In this document: positions 54,042 to 63,523 of the stretch, in pieces
Numbering within the stretch: position 1 is the stretch's first letter
Layout of the letters: each line of letters opens with the position of its first letter
From: Granulosicoccus antarcticus IMCC3135
Lineage (GTDB): Bacteria > Pseudomonadota > Gammaproteobacteria > Granulosicoccales > Granulosicoccaceae
Reading direction: 5' to 3'
DNA: 64,000 nucleotides
Assembly: GCF_002215215.1 (NCBI RefSeq)
Contig: NZ_CP018632.1
Coordinates: 7,250,501 to 7,314,500 of the forward strand
Notes under the pieces: generated by a model
Seen by the model: only the letters and a program-made list of their open reading frames with translations
The model's database searches: none
What the model was told of the DNA's origin: nothing
Program-made: the position numbers and the translations under genes

Positions 54042-56000
54042 ATGTCCCTGATTCGCGTTCAAAACGCTTCTATAGCCTTCGGGCCAACTACCGTACTCGA
54101 TAAGGTCAATCTGACTATCGAACGCGGTGCCCGCATGGCTCTGGTCGGCAGAAATGGGGAAGGCAAGTCCACCCTGCTGAAGATAATTGCCGGAGAGCTG
54201 CTTCCCGATAGCGGTGAAATCGTAGGCACCTCTGGGCTCAAGACAGCTTATCTGCCGCAAGCCGTGCCCACCGACTTCGAAGGTACGGCATATGAAGTTG
54301 TCGCCTCGGCACTGAGTAAAGTGGGACGGGTGATTGCGGAGTATCACAAGGAATCCCAACGCCTCGCGCTGGGAGAAACCAAAACAGAGAGCGGGAAGTC
54401 ACTCGTTGACCACCTGGCCCATCTGCAAGATCAAATTGACTCCAACGATGGCTGGTCGTTAGTGCAAAAGGTCGAACAGACACTGTCGAAGATACAGATT
54501 GACCCTGAAGTAGATGTAAGTAGCTTGTCTGGCGGTATGAAGCGACGCGTCGTACTAGCTCGCGCGCTGGTGAGCGAACCCGACATCCTGTTACTGGATG
54601 AGCCTACCAACCACCTTGATATTGGAGCTGTAGCCTGGCTGGAGAATTATCTGGCCAACCTGAACTGCGCTCTGGTTTTTGTAACCCACGACCGGAAGTT
54701 TCTAGATTCCGTCGCCAATCATATCTGTGAGATCGACCGCGGCCTGCTGACCGAGTGGCCCAGTGGCTTTGCCGAATACCGCATTAACAAACAGATAGCG
54801 TTAGATGTGGAAGCTCAGCAAAACGCACTATTCGACAAGAAGCTTGCACAGGAAGAGGTCTGGATTCGCCAGGGAATCAAAGCTCGTCGCACCAGGAACG
54901 AAGGTCGTGTCAGAGCTTTGAAGAAACTTCGGGAACAGCATTCCTCTCGTCGCTCTGTTGTCGGACAAGCTCGAATGTCAGTCAACCAGGCAGAGAACTC
55001 AGGAAAGATCATCTTCGAAACGGAGTCCATGAGTTTTTCTCATGGCGACAGAGAGATCATTTCTGATTTTTCAACCGTTGTCATGCGCGATGACCGAATT
55101 GGCATCATCGGACCCAATGGTTGTGGAAAATCCACACTGGTCAAGCTTCTGGTAGGAGAGCTCACACCAACCACGGGAACCGTGAAAAGCGGCACACAGC
55201 TAGAGGTGGCTTACTACGATCAGCTGCGCGCTACACTGGACCCCAAGCTTTCTGCGGCTGACAATGTCAGCGGTGGCCGGGATACCGTTGATGTCAACGG
55301 CAGCCCGCGACACATCATGAGCTATATGCAGGATTTCCTGTTTGATCCTTCACGCGCACGCGCTCCCATTACTGCCTTGTCTGGTGGCGAAACCGGGCGC
55401 CTCATGCTGGCTAAACTTTTTCTCAAGCCCTCAAACCTGATCGTGCTGGATGAGCCTAGTAATGATCTTGACATCGAGACTCTGGAATTGCTGGAAGCCC
55501 TGCTAGGTGAATACAAAGGCACTGTGGTTTTGATCAGTCACGACAGACAGCTACTTGAAAACGTTGTCACTCGCAGCCTCGTTTATCAAGGCGATGGAAA
55601 CTTTATTGACGTTGCTGGTGGTTACGAAGATTTCGAACGCGAAAGACTAACCTCCAACACCTTGAAGCCTGTTTTTGATCAATCCGACCTGAACCAGACA
55701 CCCACAAAGTCAAAGAAACAACAGAGCAACAAAAGCAGCACTCAAAAAAAAACTCGAGAAAAAAAGCCAGAGCCAAATAAACTCTCCCATGCGGACAGTA
55801 AAGAGCTAAAGCAATTACCCCGCAAGATCAACGAGTTGGAATTGTCGCTGGCTAGCCTGCACCAGCGCATGAACGCTTCAGACTTCTACAACGACAAGGT
55901 TCAGGCTGACAAAACAATCAAGGATTCACAGGGCATACAAACCGAGCTGGACCTTGCCTATGCACGCTGGGAAGCACTCGAAGCTCTATCCGGATCGTGA
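54042..56000 (+). CDS. uup: ABC-F family ATPase Uup
   Basis: This 652-residue cytoplasmic ABC-F protein acts on ribosomes or branched DNA intermediates. It has two NBDs: Walker A GRNGEGKST and signature LSGGMKRRVVLA with LLLDEPTNHLD, then GPNGCGKST, LSGGETGRLMLA and LIVLDEPSNDLD. The ABC-F interdomain linker (about residues 240-320, KKLAQEEVWIRQGIKARRTRNEGRVRALKKLR) and a C-terminal coiled coil (about 585-650: LKQLPRKINELELSLASLHQRMN) identify Uup. The lysine-rich linker before the coiled coil carries a dispersed-motif copy read as Gln-Thr-Pro-Thr-Lys. Confidence 0.93.
   Translation: MSLIRVQNASIAFGPTTVLDKVNLTIERGARMALVGRNGEGKSTLLKIIAGELLPDSGEIVGTSGLKTAYLPQAVPTDFEGTAYEVVASALSKVGRVIAEYHKESQRLALGETKTESGKSLVDHLAHLQDQIDSNDGWSLVQKVEQTLSKIQIDPEVDVSSLSGGMKRRVVLARALVSEPDILLLDEPTNHLDIGAVAWLENYLANLNCALVFVTHDRKFLDSVANHICEIDRGLLTEWPSGFAEYRINKQIALDVEAQQNALFDKKLAQEEVWIRQGIKARRTRNEGRVRALKKLREQHSSRRSVVGQARMSVNQAENSGKIIFETESMSFSHGDREIISDFSTVVMRDDRIGIIGPNGCGKSTLVKLLVGELTPTTGTVKSGTQLEVAYYDQLRATLDPKLSAADNVSGGRDTVDVNGSPRHIMSYMQDFLFDPSRARAPITALSGGETGRLMLAKLFLKPSNLIVLDEPSNDLDIETLELLEALLGEYKGTVVLISHDRQLLENVVTRSLVYQGDGNFIDVAGGYEDFERERLTSNTLKPVFDQSDLNQTPTKSKKQQSNKSSTQKKTREKKPEPNKLSHADSKELKQLPRKINELELSLASLHQRMNASDFYNDKVQADKTIKDSQGIQTELDLAYARWEALEALSGS
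55696..55708 (+). repeat. Dispersed-motif variant in the uup linker
   Basis: AGACACCCACAAA differs by one base from the consensus and lies in the low-complexity linker before the Uup C-terminal coiled coil. Confidence 0.85.
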
Positions 56001-56110
56001 CTCTCAGCTAGAACAGCAAAAGAGTATCGCGTATCAAATGACCGGGCCCCTTGACGCCATAGCGCGTCAAGGTTAACGTTGCATTTACTACTGCGCAAAG
56101 GAATGCACAG

Positions 56111-57112
56111 ATGGCAACTCCAAGACGGCTTGATGCCGCGCTACAACTGACGCCTTATTTTCACTGCACCAGCCGATGCGTGCGTGGCAGCTTTCTTTGT
56201 GGCATTGATCGAACTACCGGTCAGGATTTCACCCATCGGCGTCGCTGGCTTCGTAAGCGACTTCTGCAGCTTGCCACTATATTTTCGATAAAACTCGTCG
56301 CTTTTGCCATCATGGAAAATCACTTCCATGTCGTTCTGCGAGTTGATCGAGATATAGCGGAAACGTGGTCAGATGACGAGGTCATCCTTCGCTGGCATCA
56401 GCTTTTCAAAGGCACCGAGCTTAGCCGCCGCCATAGTGATTCAGAAACACTCGACTCATCTGAACTGAAAATACTATCCGCCAGTGTCCGTCGCTGGCGT
56501 AATGCCCTACACGATATCAGCTGGCTCATGCGCTGCGCGAAAGAACCATTGGCTCGCTTGTCGAACAGAGAGGATGATTGTAAAGGCCGTTTCTGGGAAG
56601 GGCGATTCCACAGCCAGACATTACTTGATGCCCGAGCGGTCGTTGCTTGCATGGCATATGTGGATTTGAATCCGACTCGTGCACAGATGTGCAGTGTGCC
56701 GGAAGAGGACCCTTTTACCTCTCTTCATTGTCGATTCAAAGCTGCATACAATGACACTGCAGCAACAGAGCCACTCCCTCCGGGTCTAATCAATCTGGAC
56801 GAACAAAGTGAGAACAAACGGTACCCACAATTGCTCGTCAATACGCTTGAATACATCGAACTTGTAGACTTGACAGCTCGATTACACAGACCAGACAAGA
56901 GAGGCGCTCTTTCCTCACAAGCCATGCCTGCACTTCAAAGATTAGGCATTAACAAGGCCTCATGGCAAGAGCTCGAAAAATGTTTCAAGCAGCACTTCCA
57001 TGTGCTGGTCGGAACTAGCGCTTCATTGAAACAAGCTTGCCAGGCGCTAGGTAAAAGATATGCCTGGGGACAGAAAGAATGTCACGACTTTTTCAATGGA
57101 GCTCCAATATGA
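56111..57112 (+). CDS. Y1/HUH single-strand transposase-like protein (RAYT-related)
   Basis: This 333-residue protein has the IS200/RAYT-type Y1 transposase fold: an N-terminal TPYFHCTSRCVRGSFLCG, the HUH metal motif in MENHFHVVLRVDRD, and the catalytic Tyr region MAYVDLNPTRA, preceded by RFWEGRFHSQTLLD. A C-terminal extension of about 130 residues includes SLKQACQALGKRYAWGQ. These proteins are usually single-copy domesticated enzymes linked to short dispersed palindromes. No flanking terminal repeats were noticed. It is convergent with gpmI, with an 11-nt gap. It is the only candidate here for an enzyme that could spread short repeats. Confidence 0.82.
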   Translation: MATPRRLDAALQLTPYFHCTSRCVRGSFLCGIDRTTGQDFTHRRRWLRKRLLQLATIFSIKLVAFAIMENHFHVVLRVDRDIAETWSDDEVILRWHQLFKGTELSRRHSDSETLDSSELKILSASVRRWRNALHDISWLMRCAKEPLARLSNREDDCKGRFWEGRFHSQTLLDARAVVACMAYVDLNPTRAQMCSVPEEDPFTSLHCRFKAAYNDTAATEPLPPGLINLDEQSENKRYPQLLVNTLEYIELVDLTARLHRPDKRGALSSQAMPALQRLGINKASWQELEKCFKQHFHVLVGTSASLKQACQALGKRYAWGQKECHDFFNGAPI

Positions 57113-57123
57113 GCTAATTGTTG

Positions 57124-58662
57124 CTAGTACGGCCCCAACAACAACGAAGAGCCTGTCATGGACTCTGGCTGATCAAGCCCCATGAGTTGTAGTATTGTCG
57201 GAGCGATGGAAGGCAGACCGTTACCATTACCCAACTCCCACATGATGGTATCGTGCACGACGCAGGCAACTGGAAATGTCGTATGTTGTGTATGAGGGTC
57301 TCCGCTCACGGGATCAAGCAGCATGTCAGCATTGCCGTGATCGGCAGCAAGAACGATTGAATAATCATTCGCTACCGCGCACTCCCACATTCTCCCAACC
57401 ATTTTGTCCACAGTCTCGACCGCACTTACAACTGCTTCTCTGACTCCTGTGTGACCCACCATGTCGCCATTCGCCAGGTTAACGACTATCAGCCCTGCAC
57501 TCTGCTCTTCAAGTGCGCGAACGATTCCATCAGTCACTTCAACCGCACTCATCTCTGGCTTCAGGTCATAGGTCGCTACTTTTGGCGAGGCCACCAACAA
57601 TCGCTCCTCTCCTGCAAGGGGAGCATCCTGACCACCGTTGAAAAAGAACGTAACGTGAGGATATTTCTCGGTCTCTGCGGAACGAATCTGTTTGATTCCA
57701 GCATCGGATACCGCTTGCCCAAGAGTCTTGCCAGGCTCGTCACGTGTGAATGCACATGCAAACGGATAGGAGCTCTCATAGCGCGTCATCGTTGTGAGAG
57801 TCACCGGCGTGAAGTCCCCTCTATCAAATCCTTCGAACTCAGCAAGCCCCAATGCTTCACTCAACTCCCTGGGTCGATCGTTGCGGAAGTTGAAGAAGAA
57901 AACTTCAGATTGAGCGTCTAGAGGTTTGTGGGTGTCTAGAACAGTGGGTGTGATGAACTCATCAGTCTCGCCAGCATCGTAAGCCTTCTGGATAGCATCG
58001 TCGACAGAGGCCGCTTTGCGACCTTGGGCACACGCGATAGCTTGCCAGGCTGATTCGACTCTGTCCCAGCGCGTGTCACGGTCCATTGCGAAATAACGAC
58101 CTGACACGGTTGCAATGTGACCATCAGCCTTCTCCAACGACTGCAATACCCCACCCATAAACTGCCGCACACTGCTCGGTGCAGTATCTCGCCCATCCGA
58201 GATGACATGCAACACAGGCGTGACTTGATTCTTTGCGCACAGTTCTATCAACGCGATTAGATGCTCGGTATGACTATGAACACCGCCATCAGATACCAAG
58301 CCAAGCAAATGCAGAGGTACACCCTTGCTTTTTGCTCGCTCCAACGCACCGCACACCGCCTCATTTTCAGCGAAAGTACCATCCGCAATCGCATCACCAA
58401 TCTTCACCAAATCCTGCCGTAGCACCGTTCCTGCGCCTATTGACAGGTGCCCTACTTCAGAATTTCCCATTTGCCCTTCGGGCAGTCCAACCGCACGCCC
58501 GGATGCTTCCAGCAAGCACGTTGGATGGGTCGAGTAGATCCGATCAAGATTCTGGGTGTCTGCCAGAGCCACAGCGTTGTTGAGCTTGCACGGGTTTACA
58601 CCAATGCCATCCATGATGATTAACAGAACTCGTCTGCGTGGAGGTTGCTGGAAGTCATTCAT
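57124..58662 (-). CDS. gpmI: 2,3-bisphosphoglycerate-independent phosphoglycerate mutase
   Basis: GpmI interconverts 3- and 2-phosphoglycerate using two manganese ions. The 512-residue protein has the metal/Ser motif MGNSEVGHLSIGAG (phosphorylated Ser about residue 69), HSHTEHLIALIELC, DGRDTAPSSV, the FFNFRNDRPRELSEAL segment, YPHVTFFFNGG and the C-terminal AADHGNADML plus HTTFPVACV metal ligands. A copy of the dispersed motif gives VLDTHKPLDAQ in a surface region where family members vary. It lies between the HUH gene and the tat operon. Confidence 0.96.
   Translation of the reverse strand: MNDFQQPPRRRVLLIIMDGIGVNPCKLNNAVALADTQNLDRIYSTHPTCLLEASGRAVGLPEGQMGNSEVGHLSIGAGTVLRQDLVKIGDAIADGTFAENEAVCGALERAKSKGVPLHLLGLVSDGGVHSHTEHLIALIELCAKNQVTPVLHVISDGRDTAPSSVRQFMGGVLQSLEKADGHIATVSGRYFAMDRDTRWDRVESAWQAIACAQGRKAASVDDAIQKAYDAGETDEFITPTVLDTHKPLDAQSEVFFFNFRNDRPRELSEALGLAEFEGFDRGDFTPVTLTTMTRYESSYPFACAFTRDEPGKTLGQAVSDAGIKQIRSAETEKYPHVTFFFNGGQDAPLAGEERLLVASPKVATYDLKPEMSAVEVTDGIVRALEEQSAGLIVVNLANGDMVGHTGVREAVVSAVETVDKMVGRMWECAVANDYSIVLAADHGNADMLLDPVSGDPHTQHTTFPVACVVHDTIMWELGNGNGLPSIAPTILQLMGLDQPESMTGSSLLLGPY
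57925..57937 (-). repeat. Dispersed-motif variant in gpmI
   Basis: On the coding (minus) strand it reads AGACACCCACAAA, giving Asp-Thr-His-Lys in a variable loop of GpmI. Confidence 0.85.
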
Positions 58663-58782
58663 GAATCGCTATTCCTCAATGTGTCGCGGAGCTTGTTTCT
58701 AATACAGCTGTTCAGAACGGCACCTGATGTGCCTATAAAGCACAATCCTAGAACTTCCAATGCCAATTGATCACACTGCAGA

Positions 58783-58814
58783 CCCGGGCAACGGTTTACC
58801 GTGCCCGGGGTTTT
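58783..58814. terminator. GC-rich hairpin after tatC
   Basis: CCCGGGCAACGG (58783-58794) pairs with CCGTGCCCGGG (58799-58809), with one bulged A, around loop TTTA. The T-run follows on the plus strand, yet both flanking genes are on the minus strand. It probably marks the end of the his-tat transcript. Confidence 0.55.
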
Positions 58815-58822
58815 CGCCTCAC

Positions 58823-59836
58823 TCAGCGCTGATCATCGTCAGGATTGTCATCCGAACTGTCGTCGGTTGAATCGGTCAGGCTATTACGGTACTTACCCTG
58901 TGCGTCCGGTTTTTCGACCAGCGACGGGTCTACTACATCTGCAGGGCTTGCTTTCTGGGTATCTGACACGACATCACTTTTGCCTTGGGCCGGATGGCTT
59001 GACGGTTTATGGGTGTCTTCTGTTGTGTCTGATGCTTTATGGGTGTCTTCTGTTGTAGACGAGTCATCGTTGTAGCGGCGTTCGCGTTCTACGCCAGCGT
59101 CAGTTATGCGCTGCTTGTAGGTCCGGGAGAACACAATGCCTACTTCGTACAGCAGCCACATGGGTATGGCCAGTAGGGTCTGTGAAATGATGTCGGGAGG
59201 CGTCAGGAACATCCCAATGATGAAGGCAGCCACAAAGACATAAGGTCGAATCTTGACCAGATTTTCCGGCGTGGTGATTCCGACAGCAACGACAAGAACC
59301 GTGGCCACAGGGACTTCGAACGCTATGCCAAATGCAAAGAACAGCGTTATGACAAAGTCCAGGTAACGGCCAATATCGGTACTGACCGTGACCCCCTCCG
59401 GAGCAACGCTTGTGAAGAAACCGAACACCAGGGGGAAAACCACGAAGTAGGCAAACGCGACACCGAGATAGAAAAGTCCCGTGCTGGACACAAGTAGCGG
59501 CACCACAAGCTTCTTCTCATGGGAGTAGAGTCCTGGCGCAACGAAAGACCAAATCTGATACAGCAGGTAGGGCACTGACAGAAAGACGCACAACATGAGC
59601 GTCAGTTTGAACGGTATGAAAAACGGTGCCGCTACATCGATAGCGATCATTTGACTATCAGGCAGATGCTTGAGCAGTGGCGCTGCCAGTGCCGTATATA
59701 TCTTGTCCGAAAACCAGAAGAGACACAGAAAAAGTATCCCGACAGCGAGCAGCATCTTTAACAATCTGTCGCGCAATTCGACAAGATGAGACAGAAAACC
59801 TTGTTCTTCTTCTACCACTGAATCTGACGTTGCCAT
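58823..59836 (-). CDS. tatC: Twin-arginine translocase subunit TatC with long acidic tail
   Basis: TatC recognises twin-arginine signal peptides in the inner membrane. The protein has 337 residues. The first 245 hold the six membrane spans and the conserved [15 protein letters not shown]-terminus, the Glu-containing PLVFGFF region and [22 protein letters not shown]. The remaining 85 residues form a Ser/Asp/Lys-rich hydrophilic tail absent from E. coli TatC (258 residues). The tail contains two EDTHK blocks from a 30-bp direct repeat, plus SDTQKASP, a degenerate third. It is the last gene of the his-tat cluster. Confidence 0.95.
   Translation of the reverse strand: MATSDSVVEEEQGFLSHLVELRDRLLKMLLAVGILFLCLFWFSDKIYTALAAPLLKHLPDSQMIAIDVAAPFFIPFKLTLMLCVFLSVPYLLYQIWSFVAPGLYSHEKKLVVPLLVSSTGLFYLGVAFAYFVVFPLVFGFFTSVAPEGVTVSTDIGRYLDFVITLFFAFGIAFEVPVATVLVVAVGITTPENLVKIRPYVFVAAFIIGMFLTPPDIISQTLLAIPMWLLYEVGIVFSRTYKQRITDAGVERERRYNDDSSTTEDTHKASDTTEDTHKPSSHPAQGKSDVVSDTQKASPADVVDPSLVEKPDAQGKYRNSLTDSTDDSSDDNPDDDQR
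59006..59056 (-). repeat. 30-bp-spaced direct repeat carrying two exact 13-mers in tatC
   Basis: TTTATGGGTGTCTTCTGTTG and one more T are identical at 59006-59026 and 59036-59056. Both contain the exact reverse complement of AGACACCCATAAA and encode Thr-Glu-Asp-Thr-His-Lys in the tatC tail. Confidence 0.95.
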
Positions 59837-59867
59837 GGGATCGGATGCGCTACCAGTAGGGGGTGAA

Positions 59868-60491
59868 TCAACTACCAGACTCTGTTCCAGCGCGATTCAT
59901 ATCGTCAGAATCGTCAGTGGAACCGCTTGAGCCGGTGCGCATAGTAGATGTTTCTTGACCACCATTGGTACCCGATGAGATCGGCTTCAATGATTGGGGC
60001 GATGTGGAGGCATCAATGCTAACTGCGGTGTCCACCGGGGTAGATCCTGCAGAAGAATCGTTGCTATTCGGAGTCTTTGACAAAGTCACAGTATCTGACT
60101 CAGCCCGTACGGAATCAGTTGCCAGCGTTTCCAACGATTTCTCGGTCTTCGAAGCGGTACCATCAAGCTCCTTGACGCTGGTTTCCAGCTCGCCCAGACT
60201 TTTCTTGGCGCTTTGCATAACGTCACGCGAGTTGTTTTCGAAATCCTTTTTCGCCGAGCTGACCATGTTCTTCAACTCATTGATTTGCTCGCGCTGATCA
60301 CCGATCAGTTTTTTCAGATCTCCTGACTGCAACTCAGAAGCCAGATCAGTCTTGACCCCACGAACAAATCGCTGGAGCTTGCCGATCCACTGCCCAGCTG
60401 TTTTCGCTACAGCAGGCAGGCGCTCAGGACCAATGACAACCAGTGCCACGATCCCGATCAGAATAATCTCTGTAAAGCCGACGTCAAACAC
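59868..60491 (-). CDS. tatB: Sec-independent translocase subunit TatB
   Basis: This 207-residue protein has the N-terminal membrane helix with [20 protein letters not shown] and [15 protein letters not shown], then an amphipathic helix and a long coiled-coil-like region ([20 protein letters not shown]). The Ser/Thr-rich tail is longer than in E. coli TatB (171 residues). TatB hands substrates from TatC to TatA. It lies between tatA and tatC with gaps of about 31 nt. Confidence 0.95.
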   Translation of the reverse strand: MFDVGFTEIILIGIVALVVIGPERLPAVAKTAGQWIGKLQRFVRGVKTDLASELQSGDLKKLIGDQREQINELKNMVSSAKKDFENNSRDVMQSAKKSLGELETSVKELDGTASKTEKSLETLATDSVRAESDTVTLSKTPNSNDSSAGSTPVDTAVSIDASTSPQSLKPISSGTNGGQETSTMRTGSSGSTDDSDDMNRAGTESGS

Positions 60492-60523
60492 GTGTGCTTG
60501 ATCCGATTAGAGGGCGCGTTGAA

Positions 60524-60751
60524 TCAAACAGACTTTTGATCATCTGTCTTTTGCATGACAGTTTCATTAGCCTGCTTAGTGCCATCTTCCAGCTCTTCAG
60601 TTGGCGCAGTCTCTTCTTCCTTCACAGCCTGTTTAAAACCCTTCACAGCCGAACCCAGATCGCCACCCAGATTTTTAAGCCGTTTGGCCCCGAATATCAG
60701 CACGACAATAACCAGGATGATTAACAGCTGAGGAACACTTGGCATACCCAT
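60524..60751 (-). CDS. tatA: Sec-independent translocase subunit TatA
   Basis: This 75-residue pore-forming subunit has a short membrane helix ([20 protein letters not shown]), the hinge [17 protein letters not shown] with the conserved Phe-Lys, and an acidic tail. The start MGMPSVPQ has a second ATG two codons later that is equally possible. It follows hisE by 15 nt, so tat expression is tied to the his operon. Confidence 0.96.
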   Translation of the reverse strand: MGMPSVPQLLIILVIVVLIFGAKRLKNLGGDLGSAVKGFKQAVKEEETAPTEELEDGTKQANETVMQKTDDQKSV

Positions 60752-60766
60752 AATTTTCTCTATTGT

Positions 60767-61087
60767 CTAATCGCTGACGCGAGCAGCTTTCTCGGCATGT
60801 CCCGAGACACCTTCGCGACGCTGCAATTCGTTCAAAATATCAGCCGGCCCGAGCCCCTTGGCACTCATGAGGACCAGCATGTGAAACCACACATCGGCCG
60901 CCTCAGCCACCAGATCAGCCGAATCGTCTCCCTTGGCTGCCAGAATAAACTCGACAGCCTCTTCTCCTACTTTTTGCAATATGGCGTCTTCACCCCGAGC
61001 AAACAAGCTCGCTGTGTAAGATTCTGTCGCATTGCTCTGTCGACGACTGTCGATCTGATCGCCCAGCCGCGCAAGAATGTCGCTCAT
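60767..61087 (-). CDS. hisE: Phosphoribosyl-ATP diphosphatase
   Basis: HisE removes pyrophosphate from phosphoribosyl-ATP in the second step of histidine synthesis. The 106-residue MazG-like all-alpha protein shows GEDAILQKVGEEAVEFILAAKG and LVAEAADVWFHMLVLMSAKGL with the metal-binding Glu/Asp residues. It is separate from HisI, which lies 189 nt upstream. It is followed directly by tatA. Confidence 0.95.
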   Translation of the reverse strand: MSDILARLGDQIDSRRQSNATESYTASLFARGEDAILQKVGEEAVEFILAAKGDDSADLVAEAADVWFHMLVLMSAKGLGPADILNELQRREGVSGHAEKAARVSD

Positions 61088-61276
61088 ATTGAAATCTCGT
61101 TAAAATCCATACCGCCATAGTGTAAGCCGTACCGACGTCCGGTTCATGTCTACTGCCCACACTTTTTCGACAAATTCTTCGTGCCTGTGGCGCTTGTGGC
61201 TTATCGCCCTTCAATCCCAAGATCAGAACAAACTCACCACAGGTGCACGCATATTATTGCATCTGAACGCAATTGT

Positions 61277-61675
61277 TCATTCTTTACCAGATTTCGGCTT
61301 ATTGTAGATATCGTCTGGCGACTTGATAACAGGTTCGCAATCCTGCCACTCGCCTTGCTCGTCCAGCTTGCGAAAGAAACAATGCTGACGCCCCGTATGA
61401 CAAGCGATACCTCCCACTTGTTCCACGCTCAGCAGCAGAACATCCCCATCGCAGTCCAATCGAAGCTCTTTGACGCGCTGCACATGACCGGACTCCTCGC
61501 CCTTGCGCCAGAGCCGCTGGCGTGAGCGTGAAAAATAAACGGCTCGACCCGAGGCTATCGTCTCGCGCAGTGCCTCTTCATTCATCCATGCAACCATCAG
61601 AACCTGACCAGTCTTCTCATCCTGAGCAATGGCTGGCACTAATCCGGCATCATTGAATACGACCGATTCAATCAT
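61277..61675 (-). CDS. hisI: Phosphoribosyl-AMP cyclohydrolase
   Basis: HisI opens the purine ring of phosphoribosyl-AMP. The 132-residue zinc enzyme has [45 protein letters not shown] and the zinc Cys pair in [12 protein letters not shown]. It is the stand-alone form without a HisE domain. A 148-nt gap to hisF contains no gene; transcription is probably continuous. Confidence 0.96.
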   Translation of the reverse strand: MIESVVFNDAGLVPAIAQDEKTGQVLMVAWMNEEALRETIASGRAVYFSRSRQRLWRKGEESGHVQRVKELRLDCDGDVLLLSVEQVGGIACHTGRQHCFFRKLDEQGEWQDCEPVIKSPDDIYNKPKSGKE

Positions 61676-61823
61676 TTATTTTTCAACAACTTATAAAGAA
61701 CCTGAATGGAAATTCTAACATGAAGCAATCGACCATATCCTGCGCCGATATCTCCATTCGAACCAGTCTTCAGAACTTGCCAGGCCGATACAAGGTATTT
61801 GTCGAAATCGACCCAGACTATGC

Positions 61824-62597
61824 CTATATGCGCACTTCGATGGATCGTGATGCCATGTGTGCCTTCGCTTCAGCGATCGTATATTCACCGAAGTGAAAGA
61901 TGCTGGCTGCCAACACCGCATCAGCACCGCCCTTCAGCACTCCATCACTCAAATGCTCTAGCGTGCCGACACCACCGGAAGCAATCACCGGTATTTCCAC
62001 GGCATCAGTAATGGCCCGAGTCAGTGCCAGATCAAAACCGATCTTCGTACCATCGCGATCCATACTGGTCAACAATAGCTCCCCAGCACCGTACTCAGCC
62101 ATCCTGATAGCCCACTCGATGGCGTCAAGCCCTGTACTGGTTCGGCCACCGTGTGTAAAAATTTCCCATCGCGGTGCCTCGCCTGGCTTCGAGACAGATT
62201 TGGCGTCCAAGGCGACAACGATGCATTGCGAGCCGACCTTGTCGGTGGCTTCACGCACCAGATCCGGACGGTTAACAGCAGCAGTATTGATACCCACCTT
62301 GTCTGCCCCGGCGTTCAGCAACCGACGCACGTCTTCAACCGAGCGGATTCCGCCTCCCACGGTCAGAGGAATGAAAACCTCTGAAGCAACCTCTTCCACG
62401 ACATGCAGAATCGTATCTCGGTTATCGGAGCTTGCGGTGATGTCCAGAAAGGTGATTTCATCGGCACCGGCTTCGTTGTACCCGCGCGCAACACTGACGG
62501 GGTCACCCGCGTCGCGGATCTCCAGAAACTTGACACCTTTCACCACACGACCGCCGTCCACATCAAGACACGGAATGATTCGTTTTGCCAAGCCCAT
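61824..62597 (-). CDS. hisF: Imidazole glycerol phosphate synthase cyclase subunit
   Basis: HisF forms imidazole glycerol phosphate and AICAR with ammonia from HisH. The 257-residue TIM barrel has the catalytic Asp pair in [15 protein letters not shown] and VALDAKS, the phosphate loops [12 protein letters not shown] and [12 protein letters not shown], and the [13 protein letters not shown] segment. It starts 11 nt after hisA. HisA and HisF are ancient half-barrel duplicates and share several of these motifs. Confidence 0.97.
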   Translation of the reverse strand: MGLAKRIIPCLDVDGGRVVKGVKFLEIRDAGDPVSVARGYNEAGADEITFLDITASSDNRDTILHVVEEVASEVFIPLTVGGGIRSVEDVRRLLNAGADKVGINTAAVNRPDLVREATDKVGSQCIVVALDAKSVSKPGEAPRWEIFTHGGRTSTGLDAIEWAIRMAEYGAGELLLTSMDRDGTKIGFDLALTRAITDAVEIPVIASGGVGTLEHLSDGVLKGGADAVLAASIFHFGEYTIAEAKAHMASRSIEVRI

Positions 62598-62608
62598 GAT
62601 CAGATCCC

Positions 62609-63352
62609 CTAGGCGTTATCGGTGTAGCTATCAGCCAACGCCTGAGCTTGCGCCAGGTCGATGGTTTTCTCATACAGTGCCCGGCCCACTATTGCACCCG
62701 CGATGCCGCGATGCCGCTGTTTACCCAGCGCATCGATGTCGTCAATATTGGTGACTCCGCCAGAGGCAATGATGGGAATATTGACCGCGTCCGCCAGTGC
62801 GGCCGTCGCTTCCGTGTTAACACCTTGCATCATACCGTCCCGACTTATGTCGGTGTACACGATGGCACTGACACCAACATCCTCGAATCGCTTCGCCAGT
62901 GACACAGCGGTAACACTCGACGCTTCAGCCCAGCCTTCCGTTGCCACAAAACCTTCATTGGCATCAAGACCAACAATGACGTGACCGGGAAAGCGTTGGC
63001 AGAGTTCATCCACGAATTCTGGCTGCTTGACCGCCAATGTGCCGATGATCAGGTACTGGACACCTGCATTGATATAGGCAGTGGCCGTCTCTATCGAGCG
63101 AATTCCACCACCGATCTGCACAGGCACATCACCACAAGCCTTGCAAATCTCACTGACAACGGCCGCATTACGCGGTTCGCCAGCAAAAGCCCCGTCAAGG
63201 TCGACCAGATGGATGCGTCGAGCTCCCTCTTTCAACCAACGCCTGGCCACATCAACCGGGTTGTCATCAAACACGGTGTCATCGTCCATACGCCCCTGGC
63301 GCAGACGTACACATTTTCCATCTTTCAGATCTATGGCTGGAATTATCAGCAT
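62609..63352 (-). CDS. hisA: ProFAR isomerase (HisA)
   Basis: HisA isomerises ProFAR to PRFAR in histidine synthesis. The 247-residue TIM barrel starts [20 protein letters not shown] (catalytic Asp8) and has [34 protein letters not shown] (second Asp) and [17 protein letters not shown] 63352 is the family start; the frame stays open to 63406. The 166-nt gap to hisH contains three copies of the dispersed motif. Confidence 0.97.
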   Translation of the reverse strand: MLIIPAIDLKDGKCVRLRQGRMDDDTVFDDNPVDVARRWLKEGARRIHLVDLDGAFAGEPRNAAVVSEICKACGDVPVQIGGGIRSIETATAYINAGVQYLIIGTLAVKQPEFVDELCQRFPGHVIVGLDANEGFVATEGWAEASSVTAVSLAKRFEDVGVSAIVYTDISRDGMMQGVNTEATAALADAVNIPIIASGGVTNIDDIDALGKQRHRGIAGAIVGRALYEKTIDLAQAQALADSYTDNA

Positions 63353-63425
63353 CAAATCGATTCCGTTTTCTTGAACGAGAAAGGGGACATTCCAGCAGCA
63401 CTGCAAAATGCGCTAGCCAGGAATA

Positions 63426-63523
63426 AGACACCCATAAAGTGACAGGCTTTCTGAAAGCAACAGAAGACACCCATAATTCTAACGGATGCCGTCTGACTCC
63501 CGATCTTCTGGACACCCATTAAC
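63426..63523 (+). repeat. Three dispersed-motif copies in the hisH-hisA gap
   Basis: An exact AGACACCCATAAA (63426-63438), then AGACACCCATAAT (63465-63477) and GGACACCCATTAA (63510-63522), lie on the same strand, antisense to the his operon. The last one touches the hisH stop codon. Confidence 0.9.

Noticed and set aside
58549-58563. TTCTGGGTGTCTGCC in gpmI as another dispersed-motif copy
   Set aside because: It encodes ALADTQNLDRI, which fits the conserved GpmI N-terminal region, so the resemblance is probably due to the protein sequence.
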